Assembly (NCBI GenBank): GCA_049316985.1
Contig: JBMOJB010000177.1
Coordinates: 1-7,330 of the forward strand
Direction: 5' to 3'
From: CANHEE01 sp049316985
Lineage (GTDB): Bacteria; Bacteroidota; Bacteroidia; Chitinophagales; Saprospiraceae
Length of the DNA stretch: 7,330 nucleotides
Part shown: piece after piece, positions 1 to 4,737 of the stretch
How positions within the stretch are numbered: position 1 is the stretch's first letter
Layout: every line of letters begins with the position of its first letter
Made by a program: the position numbers and the translations under genes
Notes under the pieces: generated by a model
The model's input: only the letters and a program-made list of their open reading frames with translations
The model's database searches: none
What the model was told of the DNA's origin: nothing

Positions 1-255
1 CTCAGAAAACAAATTGCATTTGAAAAACTCCAGATACTACAAGCCGGACTTGGCGAAATTGCAGATGGTTTGCAAATAGCAACAGGCATCCTGGGTGAAA
101 GTATCCTTAAGAAAGCTAATCAATATTACCGCGCTTTAAAAAAAGCCGCCAAAGAGGATCCCGACACATACAAAGAAGCATTTGATGAGCTTCACGCGCA
201 GTACTTAATTTACAAAGCAGAAGAGAAAGGGATTGGAGGAGACTCTGACAATTGA
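1..255 (+). CDS. C-terminal part of an unrecognised helical protein (5' end outside window)
   Basis: The reading frame is open from the first base and gives 84 residues before a TGA stop at 253-255. The true start lies upstream of the window; a TTG at 70 is in frame but is more likely an internal Leu codon. The peptide is hydrophilic and predicted mostly alpha-helical. It is rich in Lys, Glu and Ala, with a run of charged residues (RALKKAAKEDPDTYKEAFDE) in the second half and an acidic tail ending GGDSDN. No signal peptide, membrane span or catalytic motif is visible in the part present. I do not recognise the family and assign no function. It is convergent with pyrH. Its stop codon lies inside the first unit of an ATTGAAA heptad array, so the last residues may have been set by that repeat. 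Coding is supported by length, composition and the absence of a competing frame. Confidence 0.6.
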   Translation, partial: LRKQIAFEKLQILQAGLGEIADGLQIATGILGESILKKANQYYRALKKAAKEDPDTYKEAFDELHAQYLIYKAEEKGIGGDSDN

Positions 256-285
256 AAATTGAAAATTGAAAATTGAAAATTATGG
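251..285. repeat. ATTGAAA heptad array at the end of the left gene
   Basis: There are four perfect tandem copies of ATTGAAA (251-257, 258-264, 265-271, 272-278), followed by a degenerate unit ATTATGG. The first copy contains the TGA stop of the left gene. Because 7 is not a multiple of 3, successive TGAs fall in different frames, so three units place a stop in every plus-strand frame. Confidence 0.9.
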
Positions 286-289
286 ACTT

Positions 290-351
290 TCTGCCTTCGG
301 CAGATTAAGAATTAGGAATTAAGAATTTGTCATAGTCTGCCAAGCGGCAGA
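290..351. repeat. Two TCTGCC/GGCAGA hairpins flanking a short heptad array
   Basis: The first hairpin (290-304) has stem TCTGCC/GGCAGA and loop TTC. The second (336-351) has the same 6-bp stem and loop AAGC. Between them run ATTAAGA, ATTAGGA, ATTAAGA (304-324). The same hairpin recurs at 4219-4233, 4582-4596 and 4636-4650, always next to ATTNNNN heptads, so this is a dispersed composite repeat. There is no T-tract directly after either stem, so these are not convincing terminators. Confidence 0.85.
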
Positions 352-365
352 TTGGATTAATATGT

Positions 366-407
366 AAAAAGCATTGTTCATCGCTTATAGATGTACAATG
401 CTTTTTT
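366..407. terminator. Probable bidirectional intrinsic terminator between the left gene and pyrH
   Basis: A perfect 12-bp stem is formed by AAAAAGCATTGT (366-377) and ACAATGCTTTTT (395-406). An additional CATC/GATG pairing (379-382 with 390-393) shortens the loop to 7 nt. The plus strand ends in six T (402-407), and the minus strand ends in five T from the A run at 366-370. Placed between two convergent genes, it can end transcription from both sides, although it lies about 80 nt beyond the pyrH stop. Confidence 0.8.
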
Positions 408-451
408 ATGTATTAATCAGCTGTATTACAGTGCAATATCCGGGCCTGATA

Positions 452-500
452 ATTGTCCATTGTCCATTGTCAATTGTCAATTGTCAATTATTAATTGAAA
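452..500. repeat. Heptad array overlapping the pyrH stop codon
   Basis: Seven consecutive 7-nt units are in phase: ATTGTCC twice (452-465), ATTGTCA three times (466-486), ATTATTA (487-493) and ATTGAAA (494-500). The pyrH stop codon (minus strand, 486-484) and its last codons (Ser-Ile-Asn-Asn) lie inside the array. Read on the minus strand, the three ATTGTCA units each give TGA, which closes all three frames. Confidence 0.9.
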
Positions 501-1203
501 CAAGCGTTCCTACTTTTTCTCCTTTTACGATTCGCATAAGGTTGTCGGGGTCATTGATGTCGAATACAATGATCGGCAAATTGTTTTCCTGGCATAGGGT
601 GAATGCAGTCATATCCATTACGTTCAATCCCATCGAAATTACTGAGCTAAAGGAGATTTGATCAAATTTGACAGCGGTTGGATCTTTTTCAGGATCGGCT
701 GAATATACGCCATCAACTCGGGTTCCTTTCAGAATCACATCTGCTTTAATTTCGTTGGCACGAAGTGCGGCTGCCGAATCGGTGGTGAAATAAGGACTGC
801 CGGTACCGGCTGCGAAAATTACGACGCGACCTTTTTCCAGATGGCGGATTGCGCGTCTTCTGATATAGGGTTCTGCGATTTCTTTCATTTCGATGGCTGA
901 GATGAGTCGGGTATTGACACCGAGAGTTTCCATTGCGCTCTGGATGGCCATTGCATTAATAACCGTAGCCATCATACCCATATAATCGCCCTGGACACGT
1001 TCGATTCCAGACTTGGCTGCAGATAGTCCGCGGAAGATATTTCCGCCGCCAATGACGACTGCGACTTCGATTCCTTCATCTACGAGTTGCTTGATCTGTG
1101 CTGCATAGTACATCAGCATACTGGCTTCGATACCGAATTTCTGGTCACCCATGAGTGACTCACCACTTAATTTGAGTAGGATTCTTTTATATTTAGCTTT
1201 CAC
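484..1203 (-). CDS. pyrH: UMP kinase (uridylate kinase)
   Basis: PyrH transfers a phosphate from ATP to UMP to make UDP, the committed step toward UTP and CTP, and acts as a cytosolic hexamer. The 239-residue length is normal for the bacterial amino-acid-kinase-fold family. Visible hallmarks are the N-terminal KLSGESL (11-17), the glycine loop VVIGGGNIFRG (49-59), DYMGMMATVINA (73-84), the TGSPYFTTDSAAALRA stretch (134-149) that shapes the nucleotide and UMP sites, and KGTRVDGVYSADP (159-171). The start is GTG at 1203: an in-frame TAA lies five codons upstream, and the conserved N-terminus begins at once. No Shine-Dalgarno is visible. A strong terminator separates it from tsf, so it may be attenuated or separately promoted. 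The last codons (SINN) run into a heptad array. frr, which often follows pyrH, is not in the window. Confidence 0.97.
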   Translation of the reverse strand: MKAKYKRILLKLSGESLMGDQKFGIEASMLMYYAAQIKQLVDEGIEVAVVIGGGNIFRGLSAAKSGIERVQGDYMGMMATVINAMAIQSAMETLGVNTRLISAIEMKEIAEPYIRRRAIRHLEKGRVVIFAAGTGSPYFTTDSAAALRANEIKADVILKGTRVDGVYSADPEKDPTAVKFDQISFSSVISMGLNVMDMTAFTLCQENNLPIIVFDINDPDNLMRIVKGEKVGTLVSINN

Positions 1204-1247
1204 GATGCGTAATTTTTAAAAGGTCATGCTGAGAAATGGGTAAAAGC

Positions 1248-1283
1248 AAAAAAAAAGCGAACCTAATAAATAGGTTCGCTTTT
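1248..1283 (-). terminator. Strong intrinsic terminator after tsf
   Basis: A perfect 13-bp stem is formed by AAAAGCGAACCTA (1253-1265) and TAGGTTCGCTTTT (1271-1283) around a 5-nt loop ATAAA. On the minus strand the hairpin begins about 15 nt past the tsf stop and runs into nine consecutive T (complement of A at 1248-1256). This is a textbook rho-independent terminator for the rplM-rpsI-rpsB-tsf transcript. It sits only about 45 nt upstream of the pyrH GTG start. Confidence 0.9.
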
Positions 1284-1298
1284 CAAAATATTTCAGGA

Positions 1299-2132
1299 TT
1301 ATCCGAGAGATACATAACGGAATGACTTTACAGTCAAACCTTTACTTACACTCTCCAAGAATTGAGCAACAGATTTGCTGCTGTCTTTTACAAATTCCTG
1401 ATTCAATAGTGTAGATTCTTTGTAGAACTTGTTCAAACGACCGGCAGCGATTTTTTCAACCATTTCTTCCGGTTTGCCTTCCAAACGCGTTTGTTCTTTT
1501 ACGATTTCCATTTCACGCATTACCACTGCTGCATCCACATCATCTTTGTCTAATGCGATTGGTTTCATTGCAGCTACTTGCATAGCTACATCTTTAGCCG
1601 CTTCATATGCTTCAGCACTTTCCTGGTTGATAGCCACTAAAACTGCTGCGCGGTATCCAGCGTGGATATATGCTGCAACCTGAGAACTGGAAACATGCTC
1701 ATATTGAGCAACTTCGATTTTCTCTCCGATTTTACCTACTTGCTCGGCAACGCGCTCTGCGATAGAGATACCATCTAGTTTTAGTTCAAGCAATGCTGCG
1801 GTATCAGCCGGACGATTTTCCAAAGCTGCTTCTGCGATTGAATTTGCAAATGCGATGAAGCTTTCATTTTTCGCAACGAAGTCTGTTTCAGAGCTTACTT
1901 TCACGATGATACCGTAATTGCGGCTGCTATGAACTTTTGCCATTACAACACCTTCTGTAGCCTCGCGATCAGCACGCTTAGCTGCCATTTTCAAACCTTG
2001 TTTGCGTAGGAAGTCAACTGCTGCTTCGAAGTCACCTGCGGTAGCTTCTAATGCTTTTTTGCAGTCCATCATTCCTGCATCTGTCATATCACGTAATTTT
2101 TTTACGTCTGCTGCTGTTATTGTTGTTGTCAT
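1299..2132 (-). CDS. tsf: Translation elongation factor Ts
   Basis: EF-Ts is the cytosolic guanine-nucleotide exchange factor that releases GDP from EF-Tu so it can bind GTP and aminoacyl-tRNA again. The 277-residue protein shows the full architecture: the N-terminal UBA-like module with VKKLRDMTDAGMMDCKKALE (10-29), the core signature VSSETDFVAKNE (79-90) whose Asp-Phe pair (84-85) enters the EF-Tu nucleotide site, a second core repeat with HAGYRAAVLVAIN (157-169), and the C-terminal module with AAGRLNKFYKESTLLNQEFVKD (229-250). The ATG at 2132 fits the family N-terminus; no Shine-Dalgarno is seen. It follows rpsB with a 104-nt gap that contains a weak terminator-like hairpin and an AT-rich palindrome, and it ends in a strong terminator. 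rpsB-tsf linkage is near-universal in bacteria. Confidence 0.98.
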   Translation of the reverse strand: MTTTITAADVKKLRDMTDAGMMDCKKALEATAGDFEAAVDFLRKQGLKMAAKRADREATEGVVMAKVHSSRNYGIIVKVSSETDFVAKNESFIAFANSIAEAALENRPADTAALLELKLDGISIAERVAEQVGKIGEKIEVAQYEHVSSSQVAAYIHAGYRAAVLVAINQESAEAYEAAKDVAMQVAAMKPIALDKDDVDAAVVMREMEIVKEQTRLEGKPEEMVEKIAAGRLNKFYKESTLLNQEFVKDSSKSVAQFLESVSKGLTVKSFRYVSLG

Positions 2133-2155
2133 TTTTAGAAAGATCTTCCCCGTAT

Positions 2156-2179
2156 GCTATTTAAATATATTTAAACAGC
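2156..2179. repeat. AT-rich palindrome in the tsf leader
   Basis: The 16-bp perfect palindrome TTTAAATATATTTAAA (2160-2175) is extended by GCT/AGC arms (2156-2158 with 2177-2179) after one mismatch. It lies 24 nt upstream of the tsf ATG, between the rpsB and tsf coding regions. It could be an RNA hairpin or an operator-like site. AT richness makes chance plausible. Confidence 0.45.
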
Positions 2180-2210
2180 TATATCAGGAATATTTTTAAT
2201 AATTTGATTT

Positions 2211-2229
2211 AAAAAAGCGGTCGGGCCGC
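2211..2229 (-). terminator. Weak terminator-like hairpin after rpsB
   Basis: On the minus strand, 7 nt after the rpsB stop, GCGG and CCGC (2226-2229 with 2217-2220) pair around loop CCCGA and are followed by six T (complement of A at 2211-2216). The stem is only 4 bp, so it would probably give partial termination or 3'-end protection rather than a full stop. tsf beyond it has no recognisable promoter. Confidence 0.4.
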
Positions 2230-2236
2230 ATTTGAA

Positions 2237-2929
2237 TTAGTTTTCCTTGCGCTCACTAAGACCTTCTCTGATCGCCTCCACCATATAATTGGTGATGATT
2301 GAGATCGAACGAGCAGCATCATCATTAGATGGAATGCAAAAATCTACCAGATTGGGATCACAGTTGGTGTCAACCATTCCGAAAGTACGCAAACCAAGAC
2401 GTTTCGCCTCTGCCAAAGCAAGATGCTCGTGTCCAATATCTACGATAAAGATTGCTGAAGGTAAACGGTTTAAGTCAGCGATACCACCCATTACTTTTTG
2501 CATGCGAGCGTGCTCGCGGCTAAGCGTTAGGCGTTCTTTTTTTGTAATATTTACAGTAGAATCTGCCAACATTTTTTCGATGTTTTGCATTTTCTTTACT
2601 GATTTACGGATCGTTGTAAAGTTGGTCATCATACCACCCAACCAGCGATCTGTAACAAAAGGCATGTTCACGCTTCTAGCAGCTTCCTCAACGATTAAGC
2701 GAGCTTGCTTCTTAGTAGCTACGAACATAATTTTCTTTCCACTTTTTGCGATTTGACGCATTGCGTTCGCCGCACGGTCAAGTCCTTCACCTGTACGGTT
2801 AAGGTCGATGATATGAATACCTTTCTTCTCCATGAAGATATTAGCATTCATTTTCGGATTCCACTTTCTTTTCAAGTGACCAAAGTGAACACCGGCATCC
2901 AAAAGCTCCTGATATGTAGGTTTTGCCAT
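2237..2929 (-). CDS. rpsB: 30S ribosomal protein S2
   Basis: S2 is an RNA-binding protein of the back of the 30S subunit, needed for S1 association and initiation in well-studied bacteria. The start is placed at the ATG at 2929 (MAKPTYQELL). The open frame extends 11 codons further upstream (to 2962), but that extension has no family resemblance and the conserved N-terminus begins here. The product is 230 residues, slightly shorter than the 241 of E. coli, with the charged C-terminal tail reduced to ERKEN. Signatures are GVHFGHLKRKWNPKM (13-27), FVTDRWLGGMMTNF (91-104), the IFIVDIGHEHLALAEAKRLG strand-helix (160-179) and VDTNCDPNLVDFCIPSNDDA (186-205). It is preceded by a 155-nt leader with a possible folded element, and followed by tsf. 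Confidence 0.98.
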   Translation of the reverse strand: MAKPTYQELLDAGVHFGHLKRKWNPKMNANIFMEKKGIHIIDLNRTGEGLDRAANAMRQIAKSGKKIMFVATKKQARLIVEEAARSVNMPFVTDRWLGGMMTNFTTIRKSVKKMQNIEKMLADSTVNITKKERLTLSREHARMQKVMGGIADLNRLPSAIFIVDIGHEHLALAEAKRLGLRTFGMVDTNCDPNLVDFCIPSNDDAARSISIITNYMVEAIREGLSERKEN

Positions 2930-2946
2930 TGTATATAATTTGAAAC

Positions 2947-2997
2947 GGTAAGTGTGGAGCAATTACAAAATGTTTTGAAACACGTTCAACGCTTACC
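2947..2997 (-). promoter_or_regulatory. Candidate structured rpsB leader element
   Basis: In the transcript upstream of rpsB, GGTAAG and CTTACC (2992-2997 with 2947-2952) can form a 6-bp stem. TGT/ACA (2980-2982 with 2953-2955) continues it on the other side of a 9-nt bulge, CGTTGAACG, which is itself self-complementary. The structure ends 17 nt before the rpsB ATG. S2 is known to autoregulate rpsB-tsf through leader RNA in proteobacteria; a comparable role here is inference only. An alternative local pairing (TGTTT/AAACA) competes with it. Confidence 0.3.
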
Positions 2998-3049
2998 CTT
3001 TGATTTTAAAATTTTAGAAAATAAGTTTATTACTAAAAATAGACCTGCA

Positions 3050-3070
3050 ACGCGCTTCAAAAAGCAGCGT
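3050..3070 (-). terminator. Hairpin just after rpsI, possible attenuator or 3'-end stabiliser
   Basis: The minus strand forms ACGC-T-GCTT / AAGC-GCGT (3062-3070 with 3050-3057), 8 bp with one bulged base and loop TTTG. It begins 14 nt past the rpsI stop. There is no immediate T-tract (the T-rich ATTTTTAG comes 7-8 nt later), so efficient termination is doubtful. It may mark a processing site between rpsI and the rpsB leader. Confidence 0.35.
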
Positions 3071-3084
3071 AAATAGAGAATATT

Positions 3085-3471
3085 TTAACGTTTTGAGAAC
3101 TGGAAGCGTTTTCTTGCCTTAGGACGTCCGAATTTCTTACGTTCAACAGCGCGAGCATCACGCGTAAGGTATTTTTTCTCCTTCAGCGGCTTGCGGAACT
3201 CTTCGTTTATTTTCACCAAACAACGAGCAATACCCATGCGGACAGCTTCTGCCTGACCTTTGAATCCACCACCGTTGACATTAACGACAATATCGTAGAT
3301 AGTAGCCACGTCTGTTGTATTCAACGCATCAGTAACGTTGTGCTGAACATGCGACTGTGGAAAGTAGTCTTTATATTCTTTGCCGTTGACCGTAATTTTA
3401 CCGTCGCCTTTCATGAGAAATACTCTGGCAACTGCTGCTTTACGTCTTCCGACTGCATTAATCATTTCCAT
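3085..3471 (-). CDS. rpsI: 30S ribosomal protein S9
   Basis: S9 sits in the head of the 30S subunit; its C-terminal tail reaches the P site and contacts the anticodon stem of bound tRNA. The 128-residue length is typical. Visible hallmarks are the N-terminal NAVGRRKAAVARVFL (5-19), VNGGGFKGQAEAVRMGIARCL (65-85, the family signature), the basic helix RDARAVERKKFGRPKARKRF (104-123), and the terminal SKR whose Arg is the P-site contact. The tail is intact. The ATG at 3471 is preferred over the second Met (codon 3) because relatives carry the short MEVVNA-like beginning. It lies 56 nt after rplM in the universal rplM-rpsI pair. No promoter or Shine-Dalgarno is evident in the gap, so it is read from the rplM promoter. 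Confidence 0.98.
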   Translation of the reverse strand: MEMINAVGRRKAAVARVFLMKGDGKITVNGKEYKDYFPQSHVQHNVTDALNTTDVATIYDIVVNVNGGGFKGQAEAVRMGIARCLVKINEEFRKPLKEKKYLTRDARAVERKKFGRPKARKRFQFSKR

Positions 3472-3527
3472 TTATAAATGTATTAGATGTTATTTTATTT
3501 GTTTTAAACCGAAATTCGATTGCTAAA

Positions 3528-3965
3528 TTAGATTGCAACCGGTTTTTGAGCTGCATGAGGATGTTTGTCGCCTTTATAAACAAACATTTTCTTGATTTGA
3601 GCATTTCCTAATTTTGTTCTAGGAAGCATTCCACGTACACCTTTTTCAATCAGGCGCTCAGGGAACTTAGTGTTCATTTCAGCTGCAGTCATTGATTTTT
3701 GTCCACCAGGATAAAGGGAATAAGTCAAATAAGTCTTTTCCTTCATTTTGTTGCCGGTAAAACGAATTTTTTCAGCATTGAGTACGATTATGTAATCGCC
3801 GGTATCAACGTGAGGCGTAAAGTTTGGCTTGTTCTTTCCGCGAAGAATAGCGGCGATCTTAGAGAACAAACGACCTGCGATCTCGCCATCAGCATCAATT
3901 ACATACCAATTGTGTTGAGCGGTCTCTTTGTTAGCCGACACGGTTTTGTAACTTAAAGTATTCAC
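3528..3965 (-). CDS. rplM: 50S ribosomal protein L13
   Basis: L13 is an early-assembly protein of the 50S subunit that binds 23S rRNA. The 145-residue product matches the family length. It shows the N-terminal core NWYVIDADGEIAGRLFSKIA (19-38), LRGKNKPNFTPHVDTGDYII (41-60), NAEKIRFTGNK (63-73), and the C-terminal signature with GVRGMLPRTKLGNAQIKK (109-126) and KGDKHPHAAQKP (131-142). The start is GTG at 3965, giving MNTLSYKTVSAN, which matches the usual MxTLSYKT beginning; an in-frame TAG lies about seven codons upstream. It is the first gene of the cluster. A Bacteroidota-type promoter at 4059-4090 predicts a 5' leader of roughly 85-90 nt. The leader is AT-rich and shows no strong fold by eye. 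Confidence 0.98.
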   Translation of the reverse strand: MNTLSYKTVSANKETAQHNWYVIDADGEIAGRLFSKIAAILRGKNKPNFTPHVDTGDYIIVLNAEKIRFTGNKMKEKTYLTYSLYPGGQKSMTAAEMNTKFPERLIEKGVRGMLPRTKLGNAQIKKMFVYKGDKHPHAAQKPVAI

Positions 3966-3996
3966 TATGAAATATTTTTTAATTAACTATGAAATA
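3964..3996. repeat. 11-bp direct repeat across the rplM start
   Basis: ACTATGAAATA occurs at 3964-3974 and again at 3986-3996 (22-bp offset). On the coding strand the copies read TATTTCATAGT. The first overlaps the GTG start codon of rplM; in the second copy the matching triplet is GTT. This may be a small duplication of the translation-initiation region. Confidence 0.6.
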
Positions 3997-4058
3997 AAAA
4001 AAGTGTATTTGTACTGAATGTGCCGTATTGAAGCATGTCCGTCGCCCCAAAAGCGGTG

Positions 4059-4090
4059 CAAAGGTATAAGTGTTTTTTGGAACATACAAA
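4059..4090 (-). promoter_or_regulatory. Bacteroidota-type promoter of the rplM operon
   Basis: On the minus strand a -33 element TTTG (4090-4087) is followed after 20 bp by TACCTTTG (4066-4059). This is a full match to the phylum consensus TTTG-N(17-23)-TAnnTTTG used by the primary sigma factor. It is followed by CA, also frequent in such promoters. Transcription should start near 4052, giving an 85-90 nt leader before the GTG of rplM. No equally good match was found between the other genes of the cluster. Confidence 0.85.
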
Positions 4091-4164
4091 TTATTTGCAA
4101 ATTATTTTGAAAAAAAATTGCGTAACATATTGAAAAACAGGTAAAATTTTGACCGGGGAAATAC

Positions 4165-4258
4165 ATTGACAATTAAGAATTGAGAATTACGAATTACGAA
4201 TTACGAATTACGAACTTGTCTGCCTTCGGCAGATTTAGAATTAAGAATTAAGAATTAA
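4165..4258. repeat. Heptad array with embedded TCTGCC hairpin (left side of repeat mosaic)
   Basis: Units in phase are ATTGACA, ATTAAGA, ATTGAGA, then ATTACGA four times (4186-4213). The linker ACTTG, the hairpin TCTGCC-TTC-GGCAGA (4219-4233) and ATTAAGA units (4240-4258) follow. The segment 4198-4235 is an inverted copy of 4634-4671. Confidence 0.9.
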
Positions 4259-4339
4259 GTGAGGGGACAGTTCTCGAACTAACAATTTCATAAAAGATAA
4301 CTAAATTGCAGGATTGTAATCCAATATTCTGGAGGTTAC

Positions 4340-4501
4340 AAGCCCTGAACGGGCGCTATCGCATTATTGAGTGCAATGTGACATTGACGAAGTAGCGAGA
4401 TACTATAAAGAGTAAGATACCCTTCCAATATCGACATGCTTTGGTGACTAATTTACAAATTGCTCGGAACTCAATAGTGATATTACGCCCTTTCAGGGCT
4501 T
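4340..4501. repeat. Inverted pair of GCCCTGAA(N)GGGC palindromes with extended arms
   Basis: AAGCCCTGAACGGGCG at 4340-4355 and CGCCCTTTCAGGGCTT at 4486-4501 are inverted copies with one difference, and each is itself a hairpin (GCCC/GGGC). Similarity continues inward: after GGGCG the left side reads cTATCgCattATTGAGTgC, and the right side, reverse-complemented, reads taaTATCaC-tATTGAGTtC. The arms are therefore roughly 35-40 bp. The ~90-bp centre shows no ORF. Confidence 0.7.
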
Positions 4502-4522
4502 ATAAAAAGTGGGTTATTCATA

Positions 4523-4541
4523 CGATGGGCTGCACCCATCG
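4523..4541. repeat. CGATGGG hairpin
   Basis: CGATGGG (4523-4529) and CCCATCG (4535-4541) form a perfect 7-bp stem around CTGCA. It lies between two copies of the GCCCTTTCAGGGC palindrome. A T6 run (4545-4550) follows on the plus strand after three bases, so it would also resemble a plus-strand terminator, but there is no gene upstream of it on that strand. Confidence 0.7.
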
Positions 4542-4553
4542 CTGATTTTTTAC

Positions 4554-4566
4554 GCCCTTTCAGGGC
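4554..4566. repeat. Third GCCCTTTCAGGGC palindrome
   Basis: GCCCTTTCAGGGC is identical to 4487-4499, in the same orientation, 67 bp downstream. Shared flanks (TTACGCCC on the left, GGGCTT on the right) show it is the same dispersed repeat and not a chance hairpin. Confidence 0.8.
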
Positions 4567-4570
4567 TTTG

Positions 4571-4679
4571 TCAATTCTTAATCTGCCAACGGCAGACAGG
4601 TTCTTAATTCTTAATTTTTAATTCCGAATTCGTAATCTGCCAAAGGCAGACAGGTTCGTCATTCGTAATTCCTAATTCT
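4571..4679. repeat. Inverted heptad/hairpin array (right side of repeat mosaic)
   Basis: This is the reverse orientation of the 4165-4258 unit, present twice. TCTGCC-AAC-GGCAGA (4582-4596) is followed by CAGGTTCTTAATTC. TCTGCC-AAA-GGCAGA (4636-4650) is followed by CAGGTTCGTCATTCGTAATT. Heptads of the TCTTAAT/TCGTAAT type lie between and around them. Confidence 0.88.
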
Positions 4680-4737
4680 TTTATATAACTAAAAATGAGT
4701 TACCCGTTTTTTAAAAGAAAATCGGTAGATTTGGTTC

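Larger units (their letters stand above)
4198..4671. mobile_element. Putative 474-bp non-autonomous element with 38-bp inverted arms
   Basis: The left arm 4198-4235 and the right arm 4634-4671 are inverted copies: by eye 35 of 38 positions agree, including the whole GAAC-YTG-TCTGCC-N3-GGCAGA-TT core. The interior has no credible ORF. It carries a nested inverted pair of GCCCTGAA-type palindromes, a third such palindrome, and the CGATGGG/CCCATCG hairpin. A second right-type hairpin unit lies inside at 4582-4610. No transposase and no clear target-site duplication are seen. A MITE- or REP-like origin is inference; it may equally be a chance assembly of separate dispersed repeats. Confidence 0.45.

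Noticed and set aside
290..351. TCTGCC/GGCAGA hairpins as intrinsic terminators
   Set aside because: The stems are 6 bp and lack an adjacent T-tract. The nearby 366-407 hairpin is a far better terminator, and the same hairpins occur elsewhere away from gene ends.
374..661. 95-codon plus-strand ORF
   Set aside because: It crosses the terminator and heptad array and then overlaps pyrH on the opposite strand. It is a shadow of pyrH.
2930..2962. Longer rpsB start giving an extra MLHTYRFKLYT
   Set aside because: S2 proteins begin at or near the MAKPTYQELLDAGVHFGH sequence. The extra codons overlap the possible leader stem and have no conservation signature.
3987..4172. 61-codon minus-strand ORF ending just before rplM
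   Set aside because: It spans the rplM promoter and leader and the start of a heptad array, and has no recognisable protein features.
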